NCBI RefSeq assembly: GCF_002954265.1
Contig: NZ_PPSL01000002.1
Span: 558,001 to 622,000, forward strand
Origin: Flavipsychrobacter stenotrophus
GTDB lineage: Bacteria; Bacteroidota; Bacteroidia; Chitinophagales; Chitinophagaceae
Direction: 5' to 3'
DNA: 64,000 bases
A model generated the notes under the pieces. It was not told where the DNA came from, did not search any database, and saw only the letters and a program-made list of their open reading frames with translations. A program made the translations under genes and the position numbers. This document shows, piece after piece, positions 54,669 through 63,885 of this stretch (position 1 is the first letter of the stretch; the number at the start of each line of letters is the position of its first letter).

Positions 54669-55223
54669 TTATTTCTTAGGCGTCAACAGCGAGTAAATTA
54701 CAGAGTCAAGAAACTTGCCATCATAGTAATAGTTCTCTTTGAAAAGGGCTTCCTTTACAAATCCGGCTCTTTCCAGCAAGCGCTGAGATGCCATGTTGCC
54801 GGGGTTTATGTTGGCTTCCACACTGTGCAGCTGCAGTTCATAAAATCCATAATGTAGTATGGCTTGGGTGGCTTCCAGCATAATGCCTTTGCCCTGGTGC
54901 TCGGGGTGAAGCACATAACCTATTTCAGCCCGGTAATTGGCCTTGTCCAGTCGCCACAACGCCACGTTACCTATCATCTTATCATCACCCTTCAGTGTTA
55001 TCGTCCACGATATGCCTGTGTTATTCTGTCGATTATCGTCAACCATTTGAATAAATGCCTTCGCTTCATCAATAGATTGTGCCGGTGCACGGTCTACATA
55101 CTTTATTACTTCCGCGTCAGATCTTAAAAAGAATGCCTCATCAGCATCGTTCATGGTCATCTCCCTCAGTACCAGACGTTCAGTAACAAGAGTAGGGAAC
55201 GGAGAAAAATTCACTTCAAGCAT
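54669..55223 (-). CDS. GNAT N-acetyltransferase, RimJ/RimL-like (copy 2)
   Basis: A 184-residue paralogue of the preceding entry. The N termini are nearly the same (MLEVNFSPFP versus MLEVNFLPFP), as are WTITLKGDDKMIGNVALWR, IGYVLHPEHQGKGIMLEA and SVEANINPGNMASQRLLERAGF. The pair is a tandem duplication. A minus-strand TATCTTTG (55265-55258) is a candidate -7 element about 35 bases before this start, so it likely leads the two-gene unit. No -33 partner is evident. Confidence 0.9.
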   Translation of the reverse strand: MLEVNFSPFPTLVTERLVLREMTMNDADEAFFLRSDAEVIKYVDRAPAQSIDEAKAFIQMVDDNRQNNTGISWTITLKGDDKMIGNVALWRLDKANYRAEIGYVLHPEHQGKGIMLEATQAILHYGFYELQLHSVEANINPGNMASQRLLERAGFVKEALFKENYYYDGKFLDSVIYSLLTPKK

Positions 55224-55330
55224 TTTGTTTTCTTTGTGTTTGGTGATCGTATGTGTTCAAAGATATAATTTTCTGTCGTTGCGGCATTTTGTAATATTAG
55301 GGTAGATTTCCAAACTGAAAGAGAGCATTT

Positions 55331-56506
55331 ATGTTGCGTAAAATATCATTTTTTCTCGTTTTGTTATCGCTGCTGTCGATAACGGCATGCAAGAAGAAAG
55401 TGCCTGTCAATGCGCTGAAAGGTTACTGGTGCAAACGATATACAGGCACCATTGCGGGTCAGCCGGTAGTTGTCAACTTGTTCTGCACTGGTGATAATAC
55501 TGCGCGTGGTACTTATTACTATGTCAACAAAAGCGAGTTACTCTATTTGTCATTAAATAATGATTCTGCTAATGCTGGCCATGTGATCATAGAAGAGTCA
55601 CTGATCACCGATAGAGAAACAAACGAAGAGACAGCAGATGAAGACAGCGAAATGACCAACTACTGGGACGTTGTCTTTGATGCAGACAGTGTATCAGGTA
55701 AGTTTCATAAAGATAAAGGCGCTCCGGTCTATACCATCAGCCTCCACGAAGATTATAAAGATGCCTATCCATTTGCTTATGCCCGTTTCGATGACTCCGT
55801 AATAGTTAAAGGGAAAAACTGGAATGGTGATGCCATTGCCTCTTGTATAGGGATAATGCCGGCATCAAGCGTCAACAAGGATGATGCTGATTTCATTGCC
55901 GCCGGCATTCAAGGTCTTCTCAGTTTTGCAGGTGACACTAAGCCGGCTTCACAAGCAACACAACTGGATTATCAAAAAGCATTTGTTCAGAATTATCTGG
56001 AAGGCTACAAGAAAGATGCTCAGGAGTGGATGAAGGACAGTATTCCTCCCGATCCGCTTGGTCGTTATGAATGCTATGCAGATATTATTCCGCTGTACAC
56101 CAGTAATGGCATTGTGGTGATAGGTAATCAATGGTACGACTATTCAGGAGGTGCGCATGGCAATCATGGTTCCAGATATGTGAATATGGATGTAAAAGGA
56201 AAAAAGGTATGGCAGCTGGCAGATATCATGCAGGTTGACAGCGCTGCTATCAGTAGGGTGTTAGATGCAGAAGCGCGCATTAAGTTCAAAGTGCCAACAG
56301 GTAAAGCTATAGAAGATATATTGCTTACATCATCAGTGCCTGCCACCAATAACTTTATCGTTGCCGACAGGGGAATAACATTTTGCTACGATCCTTATGA
56401 AATAGCCAGTTATGCTGATGGAGAAATCAAACTCTTCATCCCATACAACAGGCTAAAGCAATTACTGAAACCGGAATTTGTAGCTAGGATGGGATTGAAG
56501 CTATGA
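55331..56506 (+). CDS. RsiV/DUF3298-domain lipoprotein
   Basis: A 391-residue lipoprotein: a short signal (FFLVLLSLLSITAC) with lipobox ITAC, then a basic tether (KKK). Residues ~20-150 form an unrecognised domain with paired Cys (WCKR, LFCTG). The C-terminal half matches DUF4163/DUF3298 (VVIGNQWYDYSGGAHGNHG, KKVWQLADIMQ, ITFCYDPYEIASYADGEIKL, IPYNRLKQLL), the RsiV-like extracytoplasmic fold. In Bacillus RsiV it is a lysozyme-binding anti-sigma factor. Here no TM/sigma-binding part is present, so only the fold is implied. The 3' end overlaps the convergent fic gene by six bases. Confidence 0.82.
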   Translation: MLRKISFFLVLLSLLSITACKKKVPVNALKGYWCKRYTGTIAGQPVVVNLFCTGDNTARGTYYYVNKSELLYLSLNNDSANAGHVIIEESLITDRETNEETADEDSEMTNYWDVVFDADSVSGKFHKDKGAPVYTISLHEDYKDAYPFAYARFDDSVIVKGKNWNGDAIASCIGIMPASSVNKDDADFIAAGIQGLLSFAGDTKPASQATQLDYQKAFVQNYLEGYKKDAQEWMKDSIPPDPLGRYECYADIIPLYTSNGIVVIGNQWYDYSGGAHGNHGSRYVNMDVKGKKVWQLADIMQVDSAAISRVLDAEARIKFKVPTGKAIEDILLTSSVPATNNFIVADRGITFCYDPYEIASYADGEIKLFIPYNRLKQLLKPEFVARMGLKL

Positions 56507-57616
56507 CCCTGCTATTACCAGCATATAACTCGTACTTCTGCCGCCCGCAGCTTCCTTTTCCAAAACCTTTTTCTCTATAAGGTCCTGTATATCTCTCAGT
56601 GCTGTATCAGGAGATGATTTTGTGATCTTGGCCCATTTCGATGTGTTCAGCTTGCCGTCAAAACCATCGAGTAATTTATTGACCATTTGCTTTTGGCGGT
56701 CGTTAAATACCGTATTGCCATGTTGTTTCCAGAATTTTGCTTTGGTCAGTACATCTGCCAGCAATTCATCGGTAGCTTTTACCGCACTTAGCAGGCATTG
56801 CATAAACCATTGCAGCCATTCTGTTATTTCCAGATCGCCTTTTTGTGTTGCTTCAAGTACTTCATAGTAGCCCTTTCTTTCTTTTCTTATCTGGCTACTC
56901 ATACTATAAAAGCGCTGACTCGTTTCATCAGCCCTTGCAAGTTGCATATCGGTAATAGCACGGGCTATTCGGCCATTGCCATCATCAAAAGGGTGTATGG
57001 TTACAAACCACAGGTGCGCTATAGCAGCTTTCACTATCGCATCAACTTTATTTTCCTCATTAAACCAACTTATGAATTGCTGCATTTCGCTTGCCAGCCG
57101 CTCGGCCGCAGGCGCTTCAAAATGTACTGCCTTTCTACCCATTGCGCCGGAAACTACCTGCATTGGATCTTGTTTTGTATTATTTCTATAGGCTCCTGTA
57201 ACAACTTTATGCAGGCCACTTCTTCCACCGGGAAATAGTGCCGATTGCCAGCCAAACAGCCGGTCATCGGTCAATGACTCATCGTAGTGTTGCGTGGCAT
57301 CCAGCATCATTTCTACCACTCCGTCTACGTGCCTGTCAGCAGGTATCAATCCAGCTATATCCATACCCAATCTGCGTGCTATCGACGACCTCACTTGCTG
57401 TTCATCTAGTACTTCACCCTCTATTTCGCTCGACTTTATTACATCCTGTGTTAGTGTGTGTAATATTGCCTCGTCCTGTAATTCAAACCCAAGCGTCTCC
57501 ATTTTGCCCAATAAGCGGCCTGTCCGGCTATGTATCTCGGTCAGCAAAGAGTGCAACTCTTCTTTATTCCAGGCAAACCCCGGCCAGCCTTTTAATTGAT
57601 GTATATATATAGGCAT
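56501..57616 (-). CDS. Fic-domain AMP transferase with N-terminal inhibitory motif
   Basis: A 371-residue protein. The N-terminal domain (WPGFAWNKEELHSLL) is of the DUF4172 kind. Residues 62-67, SSEIEG, fit the class II inhibitory motif (S/T)xxxE(G/N), whose Glu blocks ATP binding. The Fic core has IHPFDDGNGRIARA (His208), matching HPFx(D/E)GN(G/K)R. A C-terminal winged-helix-like segment (about 300-365; SKWAKITKSSPDTALRDIQDLIEK) looks DNA-binding. It would AMPylate a target when the inhibitory helix is relieved. Target unknown; no toxin/antitoxin partner gene is adjacent. Confidence 0.92.
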   Translation of the reverse strand: MPIYIHQLKGWPGFAWNKEELHSLLTEIHSRTGRLLGKMETLGFELQDEAILHTLTQDVIKSSEIEGEVLDEQQVRSSIARRLGMDIAGLIPADRHVDGVVEMMLDATQHYDESLTDDRLFGWQSALFPGGRSGLHKVVTGAYRNNTKQDPMQVVSGAMGRKAVHFEAPAAERLASEMQQFISWFNEENKVDAIVKAAIAHLWFVTIHPFDDGNGRIARAITDMQLARADETSQRFYSMSSQIRKERKGYYEVLEATQKGDLEITEWLQWFMQCLLSAVKATDELLADVLTKAKFWKQHGNTVFNDRQKQMVNKLLDGFDGKLNTSKWAKITKSSPDTALRDIQDLIEKKVLEKEAAGGRSTSYMLVIAGS

Positions 57617-57654
57617 GCGGCAAATACATGCATTATTCTCCGCAAAAAACGATT

Positions 57655-58107
57655 TTACTCCCTGCTCTTACTATCCATCACTATCGTAACGGGCCCGTCA
57701 TTCACCAGTGCCACCTTCATATCGGCACCAAATGTCCCCGTTAATACAGGCTTGCCGGTCTTTTCAGAAAGACAATGAGTAAAGTACTCATAAAGCGGAA
57801 TCGCCTGTTCTGGTCTTGCCGCTTTAATGAAAGAAGGTCGGTTGCCTTTTTTGTATTGTGCATGAAGGGTGAACTGGCTAATGAGTAATACCTCACCACC
57901 TGCATTGACAATATCTTTATTCATCATTCCTGCTTCATCCGCAAATACCCGTAGTAATGCTATCTTACCACACAGCCATTCGGCATCTTCCCGGGTATCC
58001 TCTGTTTCAATACCCAGCAATATCATAAAACCATGTTTTATGGACGCTTTCACAGTACCATCTATCGTTACGCTAGCCTCGCTTACCCTTTGTATGACTA
58101 CCCTCAT
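57655..58107 (-). CDS. dtd: D-aminoacyl-tRNA deacylase
   Basis: A 150-residue homodimeric proofreading enzyme that frees D-amino acids (and Gly from mischarged tRNA-Ala) from tRNA. Motifs: MRVVIQRVSEASVTI at the N terminus, LISQFTLHAQYKKGNRPSF and, at the C terminus, VALVNDGPVTIVMDS with the Gly-cisPro of the chiral-selectivity site. Length and ends are exactly those of the family. Stands alone, 38 bases downstream of the fic start on the same strand. Confidence 0.95.
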   Translation of the reverse strand: MRVVIQRVSEASVTIDGTVKASIKHGFMILLGIETEDTREDAEWLCGKIALLRVFADEAGMMNKDIVNAGGEVLLISQFTLHAQYKKGNRPSFIKAARPEQAIPLYEYFTHCLSEKTGKPVLTGTFGADMKVALVNDGPVTIVMDSKSRE

Positions 58108-58226
58108 AGGCTACAAATGTGGAGATTTATTATTAAACAGGCAATAGGGTTATTGATTTTCAATTGCCTTAACTGGCTCAGTTATCAAATTATCGTCCTA
58201 ATTTTGCCCACTTAAAATAAGATATT

Positions 58227-58571
58227 ATGACTTCTCATATAAACATAGAGATCACTCTGGCAGAAGATAAGATGCCCGAGCATATTCAATGGACCGCTCC
58301 TGATGGTGGCATTTCTGAACCACAGAAAGCAAAAGCTTTCCTGTTAGGTCTTTGGGATGGCGATGCTAAAGAAGCTATGCGTATAGACCTTTGGACATCT
58401 AAAATGATGGTAGACGAAATGAATGACTTCTACTTCCAGACCCTTTTTGCAATGGCTGATACTTATGCTCGTGCCACTAAAAATGGTGAGTTGGCTAAAG
58501 AAATGAAGGATTTCGCTAAGGAATTTCTGAAGAAGGCTTCCGATGCTATGGCAGCTTCTGAAAATAAATAG
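58227..58571 (+). CDS. gldC: GldC family gliding-motility associated protein
   Basis: A 114-residue cytoplasmic protein recognisable as GldC: INIEITLAEDKMPEHIQW, GISEPQKAKAFLLGLWDGDA, TMRIDLWT-like (AMRIDLWTSKMMVDEMN) and FFQTL-like (FYFQTLFAMADTYARA), with a Lys/Glu helix at the end. It is widespread in Bacteroidota, including non-gliding members; in Flavobacterium it contributes to gliding. TAATTTTG at 58199-58206 is a candidate -7 element 21 bases before the ATG. No other gld genes are in the window, so gliding is not shown. Confidence 0.9.
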   Translation: MTSHINIEITLAEDKMPEHIQWTAPDGGISEPQKAKAFLLGLWDGDAKEAMRIDLWTSKMMVDEMNDFYFQTLFAMADTYARATKNGELAKEMKDFAKEFLKKASDAMAASENK

Positions 58572-58582
58572 ATTAGCAGAAA

Positions 58583-58626
58583 AAAATTAGCCGGAAAGAT
58601 GGATTCATCTTCCCGGCTAATTTTTT
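58583..58626. terminator. terminator between gldC and the nitronate monooxygenase gene
   Basis: AAAATTAGCCGG and CCGGCTAATTTT, with an inner AAAGATG/CATCTTC segment carrying one mismatch, give a stem of about 19 bp with a 4-base loop and T/A runs on both sides. It can end both convergent transcripts. Confidence 0.88.
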
Positions 58627-58638
58627 AAAAATTCGTTG

Positions 58639-59619
58639 CTACCAGCCAAAAGGATTAACTGCCGCACTCTTAAACTCGCCCCATATTTCCGCTACCACTT
58701 CAGCGGCTGGCTTTATATCCTTTATAATACTACTCACCTGTCCTATTTCCAGCTCGCCTTCCGTCATATCTCCTTCAAACATTCCCTTTTTTGCCCTTCC
58801 GCGGCCCAGTAATTCCTGCAGGGCTTCCGCATTAGCACCACCGGTTTCTGCAGCAAAGACCTTATTGGCAAACTCATTTTTGATCAATCTTACCGGCGTT
58901 AGTTTCTTCAATGACAAGATGGTATCACCCTCATTTGCTGCTACTATTGCCTCTTTAAAAGCCAGGTGACTCGATGCCTCAGGCGTGCAAACAAAGCGGC
59001 TGCCTACTTGTGCTCCTTCGCCGCCCAGCGCCATTACCGCCAGCATCCCACGCCCTGTGGCTATTCCACCTGCCGCTATCAGCGGAATATTGATCGCCTG
59101 GCGTACTGCAGGTATCAGGCACAGTGTTGTTGTCTCTTCGCGTCCATTATGCCCCCCGGCCTCAAACCCCTCGGCAACTACTGCATCTACTCCTGCATCT
59201 TCGCACTTCTTCGCAAATTTTGCGCTCGATACTACATGAACCACAATTATACCATGCTCCTTTAGCTTCGCCGTCCAGGTTTTAGGATTACCTGCCGATG
59301 TAAATACTATTGGCACTCGCTCCTCTATAATTGTGGCTACATGTGCCTCAATATCAGGATATAGTAAAGGCAGGTTCACAGCAAATGGCTTATCAGATGC
59401 CTTCTTATATTGCTGTATATGCTCCTTAAGAATATGCGGATACATACTACCGGCACCAATAATGCCCAACCCACCGGCATTACTTACTGCACTGGCCAGT
59501 TTCCAGCCCGATGCCCATATCATACCTGCTTGTATAATAGGGTATTGAATGCCAAACAACCGGGTTATGCGGTTGTCAAATGCGGTGCCGTCTTCTGTAA
59601 ATTTTCCTTGAAACAACAT
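58639..59619 (-). CDS. nitronate monooxygenase / 2-nitropropane dioxygenase family protein
   Basis: A 326-residue FMN-dependent TIM-barrel protein. It has RLFGIQYPIIQAGMIWASG, SNAGGLGIIGAGSM, the FMN-phosphate and catalytic region VAEGFEAGGHNGREETTTL and LIAAGGIATGRGMLAVMALGGEGAQVGSRF. The His in GGHNG corresponds to the catalytic base of class II NMOs. It may oxidise nitronates such as propionate 3-nitronate, or be an enoyl-ACP-reductase-like (FabK) relative; the substrate is not decided. Transcribed away from the M16 gene region on the same strand. Confidence 0.87.
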   Translation of the reverse strand: MLFQGKFTEDGTAFDNRITRLFGIQYPIIQAGMIWASGWKLASAVSNAGGLGIIGAGSMYPHILKEHIQQYKKASDKPFAVNLPLLYPDIEAHVATIIEERVPIVFTSAGNPKTWTAKLKEHGIIVVHVVSSAKFAKKCEDAGVDAVVAEGFEAGGHNGREETTTLCLIPAVRQAINIPLIAAGGIATGRGMLAVMALGGEGAQVGSRFVCTPEASSHLAFKEAIVAANEGDTILSLKKLTPVRLIKNEFANKVFAAETGGANAEALQELLGRGRAKKGMFEGDMTEGELEIGQVSSIIKDIKPAAEVVAEIWGEFKSAAVNPFGW

Positions 59620-59665
59620 GTGTTTTATCCTGTTCTTCTAGATTAAATGTATTTATATCATACCT

Positions 59666-59697
59666 CCCTCTCCCTTTGAGAGGGCCGGGGTGAGGCT
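59666..59697. repeat. palindromic intergenic element (GGAGAGGG type)
   Basis: CCCTCTCCCTTTGAGAGGGC then CGGGGTGAGGCT lies between the M16 peptidase and nitronate monooxygenase genes. CCCTCTC pairs with GAGAGGG. It is like elements scattered in many bacterial genomes, and shares 25 of 32 positions with the stretch inside leuS at 37065-37096. Confidence 0.6.
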
Positions 59698-59701
59698 CAT
59701 C

Positions 59702-60970
59702 CTAAGGTGCTGCCACAACCTCAGCCTGTTTCTTCAAATAGAACATGGTATTACAATTACCTGCCCTGAAGATATCTCTGGCAGTCTCCTGCAGATATTC
59801 AGCCGTTACTGCCTTATAATGATCCCACTCTTTATTGATCATTTCGGCATCACCAAGCAATTCGTAGAATGCCAGGTTGTTAGCGCGGTTCAGCAAGGTC
59901 ATATCCTCAAAAGATATCATCGCCTCTATCTTGTTCTTCGCTTTCTGTAGCTCACTCTCTGTCACACCTTCAGCCACCAGTAGTGCTATTTCTCTTTCTA
60001 CTGCTTCATTGGCTGCTTCTATCGTCTTACCCTCACGTATCTTACCTTCTATTACCACCAATCCCGGGTCAAGACTACCTGTATGATAGCAGTTGATATT
60101 GCTGAACAATTGCTGCTCTTTCACAAGCCTTTGGTAGAGTCTCGACGAAAATCCGCTACCCATTATTTCGGTGATCAGGTCAGTTGCGTAATAGGGCGCG
60201 GTTAGTCTGCCTGCCATATGCCATGCCTTGTAGAGTGCATCAAGTGGCACATCAGCATTTACGGTGAGGGTTCTGTCTACTTCCTGTTTAGGCTCGGCTA
60301 CAATATTGCGGGTATATTTATCACCCGCAGGTATATCACCAAACCATTTTTGAGATAGTTCACGCACCTGTTCCAGCGTAACATTCCCTGCCACACACAT
60401 TACCGCGTTCTGCGGACGGTAGTGTTTGAAAAAGAATGCCTTCACATCAGCTAGCTGGGCCGTTTCTATCTGCTCCAGGTTCTTGCCAATTGTTGGCCAC
60501 TGGTACGGGTGGGTAGTGTAGGCAAGTGTGCGCAGTTCGTGCCACGCATTACCGTATGGCTTATTAAGGTAGTGCTCCTTAAACTCTTCAGATACCACTT
60601 TTCGCTGTACATCAAGGCTCTTTTCACTGAAGGCCAGCGAAAGCATACGGTCACTTTCCAGCCAAAAGGCTGTTTCCATATTTTTGAGCGGCAGTTGTAT
60701 GTAATAGTTTGTTATATCATTCGTTGTATAAGCATTATTTTCACCACCTGCCATTTGTAACGGCTCATCATACTCAGGGATGTTTACACTACCACCAAAC
60801 ATCAAGTGCTCAAACAAATGTGCAAACCCCGTGCGGGCTACTTCTTCATCACGTGCACCTACATCAAACAGTATATTCATAGCTACCATGGGGGTAGCCG
60901 TATCTTTATGTACTATGACCCTAAGTCCGTTATCAAGGGTAAATTTTTCAAATTGCAGCATATTATTCAT
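59702..60970 (-). CDS. M16-family zinc metallopeptidase
   Basis: A 422-residue single-unit M16 (pitrilysin/processing peptidase type) protein. The inverted zinc motif HxxEH is at 51-55 in TGFAHLFEHLMFGGS, with the distal Glu expected in VVSEEFKEHYLNKPYG. YGNAWHELRTLAYTTHPYQW and a C-terminal M16_C domain (VRELSQKWFGDIPAG, MGSGFSSRLYQRLV) follow. No signal peptide, so possibly cytosolic. M16 proteins in Bacteroidota often occur as active/inactive gene pairs, but no second M16 gene is adjacent. Starts at 60970 or at the Met three codons in. Confidence 0.92.
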   Translation of the reverse strand: MNNMLQFEKFTLDNGLRVIVHKDTATPMVAMNILFDVGARDEEVARTGFAHLFEHLMFGGSVNIPEYDEPLQMAGGENNAYTTNDITNYYIQLPLKNMETAFWLESDRMLSLAFSEKSLDVQRKVVSEEFKEHYLNKPYGNAWHELRTLAYTTHPYQWPTIGKNLEQIETAQLADVKAFFFKHYRPQNAVMCVAGNVTLEQVRELSQKWFGDIPAGDKYTRNIVAEPKQEVDRTLTVNADVPLDALYKAWHMAGRLTAPYYATDLITEIMGSGFSSRLYQRLVKEQQLFSNINCYHTGSLDPGLVVIEGKIREGKTIEAANEAVEREIALLVAEGVTESELQKAKNKIEAMISFEDMTLLNRANNLAFYELLGDAEMINKEWDHYKAVTAEYLQETARDIFRAGNCNTMFYLKKQAEVVAAP

Positions 60971-60981
60971 TTAGAATGCGC

Positions 60982-61010
60982 CAAAGTTAACAGAAAATAC
61001 ACCTAAACAA
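60982..61010 (-). promoter_or_regulatory. promoter of the M16 peptidase gene
   Basis: On the minus strand TTG (61010-61008), 18 bases, then TAACTTTG (60989-60982), a full match to the Bacteroidota -33/-7 pattern. It lies only 12 bases before the 60970 ATG, so the mRNA would have a very short leader, or translation begins at the second Met (60961). Confidence 0.6.
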
Positions 61011-61101
61011 CCTTCGTCATCTAAATGTTATCATTGCCTATGCCTATGCAACAACCATAATTCGGCATGGTTATTGTACGTATTTTTGCACAAATTAGAT
61101 C

Positions 61102-61440
61102 TTGGTGAGAAAGTTGCTGACAAAAATGGGAATGGGCCTTATGCTCATTGTGTTCCTGGTGGGGTCTACCCCTCCGGAATACATCCATGACCTGTTCGCA
61201 AATCACCAGGACGAAATTGACGCGCCAATTGTCAAAGGACAAGCGGTAATGACACCAGAACATCATCACTGTTCTTTTCTCGGCTTTGAGTTTACTCCTT
61301 TCGTAACTACACCGCATGAATTGCTTGTATTTGAGTTCATCACTCATGAAAATACATGGCGGCCTTCCTTTTATTATTTCAATTGTTCAACCGGTCATCA
61401 GGCAGTTTCCCTACGCGGGCCACCTGCTTTTGTCTGCTGA
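61102..61440 (+). CDS. small His-rich protein preceding a TonB-dependent receptor
   Basis: A 112-residue protein beginning with TTG (61102) or GTG (61105). It has a hydrophobic N terminus (LLTKMGMGLMLIVFLVGS), a His cluster (PEHHHCSFLGFEF), further His residues and a C-terminal SLRGPPAFVC. I have the impression that short proteins ending in a LRGPP-like motif often sit upstream of TonB receptors in Bacteroidota, where they may bind metal. The receptor gene follows after 61 bases. TATTTTTG (61081-61088) is a candidate -7 element just upstream. Role inferred from composition and place. Confidence 0.68.
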   Translation: MVRKLLTKMGMGLMLIVFLVGSTPPEYIHDLFANHQDEIDAPIVKGQAVMTPEHHHCSFLGFEFTPFVTTPHELLVFEFITHENTWRPSFYYFNCSTGHQAVSLRGPPAFVC

Positions 61441-61501
61441 GTAATCGACAATTCCGGTCTTACCGGAACATTTTATACAATTTTTTGCTAATTACAGGAT
61501 C

Positions 61502-63868
61502 ATGGTTCGTTTTATAAACACCATGGTATTACTGGCGGTACTTGTTTCCCTACCTTTTTTCTTAAAAGCGCAGAACTGCAATTACCTCGTACACGGCATA
61601 GTCACAGATAAAGGCAATCACCCCATGCCGGGTGTTATTGTTCGCCTGGTTAACGACTCTACCGGTACTGCCACAGATACCAGCGGTAGTTTTTCTTTCA
61701 CAAATGTCTGCCCCGGCAGTCACAATATTTCTTTTGAGTTCATTGGTTATAAGAAAATAGCTCAGGTCATCGATGTATCTGCCGACAGGTACATCACTAT
61801 CACATTATCTACCAGCGAAAATGAATTGGGAGAAGTAGTTGTAAATGGCGAAAAGAAACACGAACTCCATACTGTACTTACCGACGAACTAAAGGGCGTA
61901 AAACTCCTGCAGACCCGCGGGTCTTCTCTCGGTGAGACCATGAAGGGAATGACCGGTTTAAACTCATTACAAACTGGTCCCAGTCTATCCAAACCTGTAA
62001 TTCATGGCTTGCACAGCAATAGGGTATTGCTCATCAATGATGGTGTGCGGCAGAACGGACAGCAATGGGGCTCAGACCATGCGCCCGAGATCGATCCTTT
62101 TGTAACCAATAAGATAACCGTAGTAAAGGGTGCTGCAAGCGTGCGCTATGGTGCCGATGCCGTTGGCGGTGTGGTACTGCTCGAACCCGATGATCTCCCT
62201 ACAGAAAAAAGCATCAATGGCAACCTGTATGCCATAGCCGCAAGCAATGGCCATTCCAGTGCGGTATCGGGCACACTGCAGGGAGCTTTTGGCAAAAAGC
62301 TGGAAGGGTTATCATGGAGAGTGCAGGGCACTTTGAAGCAAGCAGGCAATTCGTACACACGCAATTACTACCTGGCCAATACAGGCATGAAAGAAGGTGA
62401 CTTTTCGGCCAATACTGCCTATAAGTGGAAGAAGTTCACTTTCAATCTATTCTATAGCCAGTACAATGCCCGCATGGGCATATTTGCCGGTGCGCAGAGC
62501 AGCAGCCCGTTAGATCTTTTGGCTAAGATCATCAGCCCTACGCCATTGTCGCCTTCTTACTTCTCTTATAAGATCAACCGCAGCTATCAGAACGTAACGC
62601 ATGATCTCCTCAAAGCCAATGTCAATTACAAGCTGGCCAACAATGCCAAACTGGATCTTACATTCGGCAGGCAGGAAGATCTCAGGGAAGAGTTTGACGC
62701 ATCGCTGCCATACTCTACCAACCCCGATGTTCTGGAAAAGCCACAGGTAAGCTTTAAGTTGATCACTCATTCATTAGATCTGATATACACTTCAGGTGTA
62801 AAGAACGGCTTCTCTGGTAGTGCAGGTCTTACCGGCAATACATCAGGCAATGTGTTTGCAGGCATCAGGTATCTTATTCCCAACTTCCGCGACTATAACG
62901 GTGGCGCATTTGCCATAGAAAGATACAACTATAAGAAGTTCACTTTCGAGGCAGGCGCACGATATGACTACAGGTGGCTGCGGGTGTACCAGCGCAATAC
63001 AAATACCCTGGAGTTATTCAACACCACTTACAACTATCAGAACCTTACAGGTACCGCCGGTGCTTCTTACCGCTACAATGCTCACCTTACCTTTACCGGC
63101 AATATAGGCACTGCATGGAGAGCACCTAGCATCAATGAGATGTATATCAACGGAGAGCATTTCAGCAGCGCGACCTTTGAAGTGGGTGATTCAGGAATGA
63201 AGTCAGAACGATCAGTAAATACTACCTTGTCTGCCAACTATACCGGCGACAAATGGAGAATTACTGCCGATCTTTATTACAATAAAATCGGCAACTACAT
63301 TTACTCTATGCCTACCGGCAGAGATACGGTATTGATCAGCGGCACATTCCCTAAATTCCAGTATGTGCAGCACGATGTAAACATCAAGGGTATTGATCTG
63401 TCATTCCAGTATGATTTTGTGAAGCACTTTACTTTCCAGTCTAAGACTACCATAGTGTTGGGCTACAATGAATCTACAAATGATTACCTTATTTACATGC
63501 CTGCAAACAGGTTCCAGAATGGCATCACCTACCAGGTGCATAAGATCTGGAAACTCAATGAGCCATACATTACTGTAGAGAATGTAAGTGTCAGCAAGCA
63601 GATCAGGGTACCAACAGCTACTACCGGCGCACTTTATACTACGGCACAGGGTAACCGGGGATCAGACTTTGCACCACCTCCGGCAGGCTATACTTTGTTC
63701 AATGTAAATGCAGGTTTTACAACTCCGTTTTTACGACATTTATTGACGGTAAATGTGGGTGTTACCAACGTAGGCAATGTAGCCTACCGCGACTACCTGA
63801 ACCATTTCAGGTATTATGCAGATGATCTCGGTTCTAATTACGTACTGAGGCTCAAATATTCATTTTAA
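61502..63868 (+). CDS. TonB-dependent receptor, probably for a metal complex
   Basis: A 788-residue outer-membrane receptor. It has a signal peptide (FINTMVLLAVLVSLPFFLKA), a CarboxypepD_reg-like domain (about 27-115; YLVHGIVTDKGNHPMPGVIV, FEFIGYKK), a plug (about 140-235; KPVIHGLHSNRVLLINDG, QQWGSDHAPEIDPF, VVKGAASVRYGADAVGGVV) and a beta barrel ending RLKYSF. His-rich loops are frequent. The plug wording (GLHSNRVLLINDGVRQ) resembles siderophore, heme or zinc receptors more than SusC. With the small His-rich protein upstream and a lipoprotein downstream, it is a likely metal-uptake cluster. Confidence 0.9.
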   Translation: MVRFINTMVLLAVLVSLPFFLKAQNCNYLVHGIVTDKGNHPMPGVIVRLVNDSTGTATDTSGSFSFTNVCPGSHNISFEFIGYKKIAQVIDVSADRYITITLSTSENELGEVVVNGEKKHELHTVLTDELKGVKLLQTRGSSLGETMKGMTGLNSLQTGPSLSKPVIHGLHSNRVLLINDGVRQNGQQWGSDHAPEIDPFVTNKITVVKGAASVRYGADAVGGVVLLEPDDLPTEKSINGNLYAIAASNGHSSAVSGTLQGAFGKKLEGLSWRVQGTLKQAGNSYTRNYYLANTGMKEGDFSANTAYKWKKFTFNLFYSQYNARMGIFAGAQSSSPLDLLAKIISPTPLSPSYFSYKINRSYQNVTHDLLKANVNYKLANNAKLDLTFGRQEDLREEFDASLPYSTNPDVLEKPQVSFKLITHSLDLIYTSGVKNGFSGSAGLTGNTSGNVFAGIRYLIPNFRDYNGGAFAIERYNYKKFTFEAGARYDYRWLRVYQRNTNTLELFNTTYNYQNLTGTAGASYRYNAHLTFTGNIGTAWRAPSINEMYINGEHFSSATFEVGDSGMKSERSVNTTLSANYTGDKWRITADLYYNKIGNYIYSMPTGRDTVLISGTFPKFQYVQHDVNIKGIDLSFQYDFVKHFTFQSKTTIVLGYNESTNDYLIYMPANRFQNGITYQVHKIWKLNEPYITVENVSVSKQIRVPTATTGALYTTAQGNRGSDFAPPPAGYTLFNVNAGFTTPFLRHLLTVNVGVTNVGNVAYRDYLNHFRYYADDLGSNYVLRLKYSF

Positions 63869-63885
63869 CAACAAAAGAACTAACA

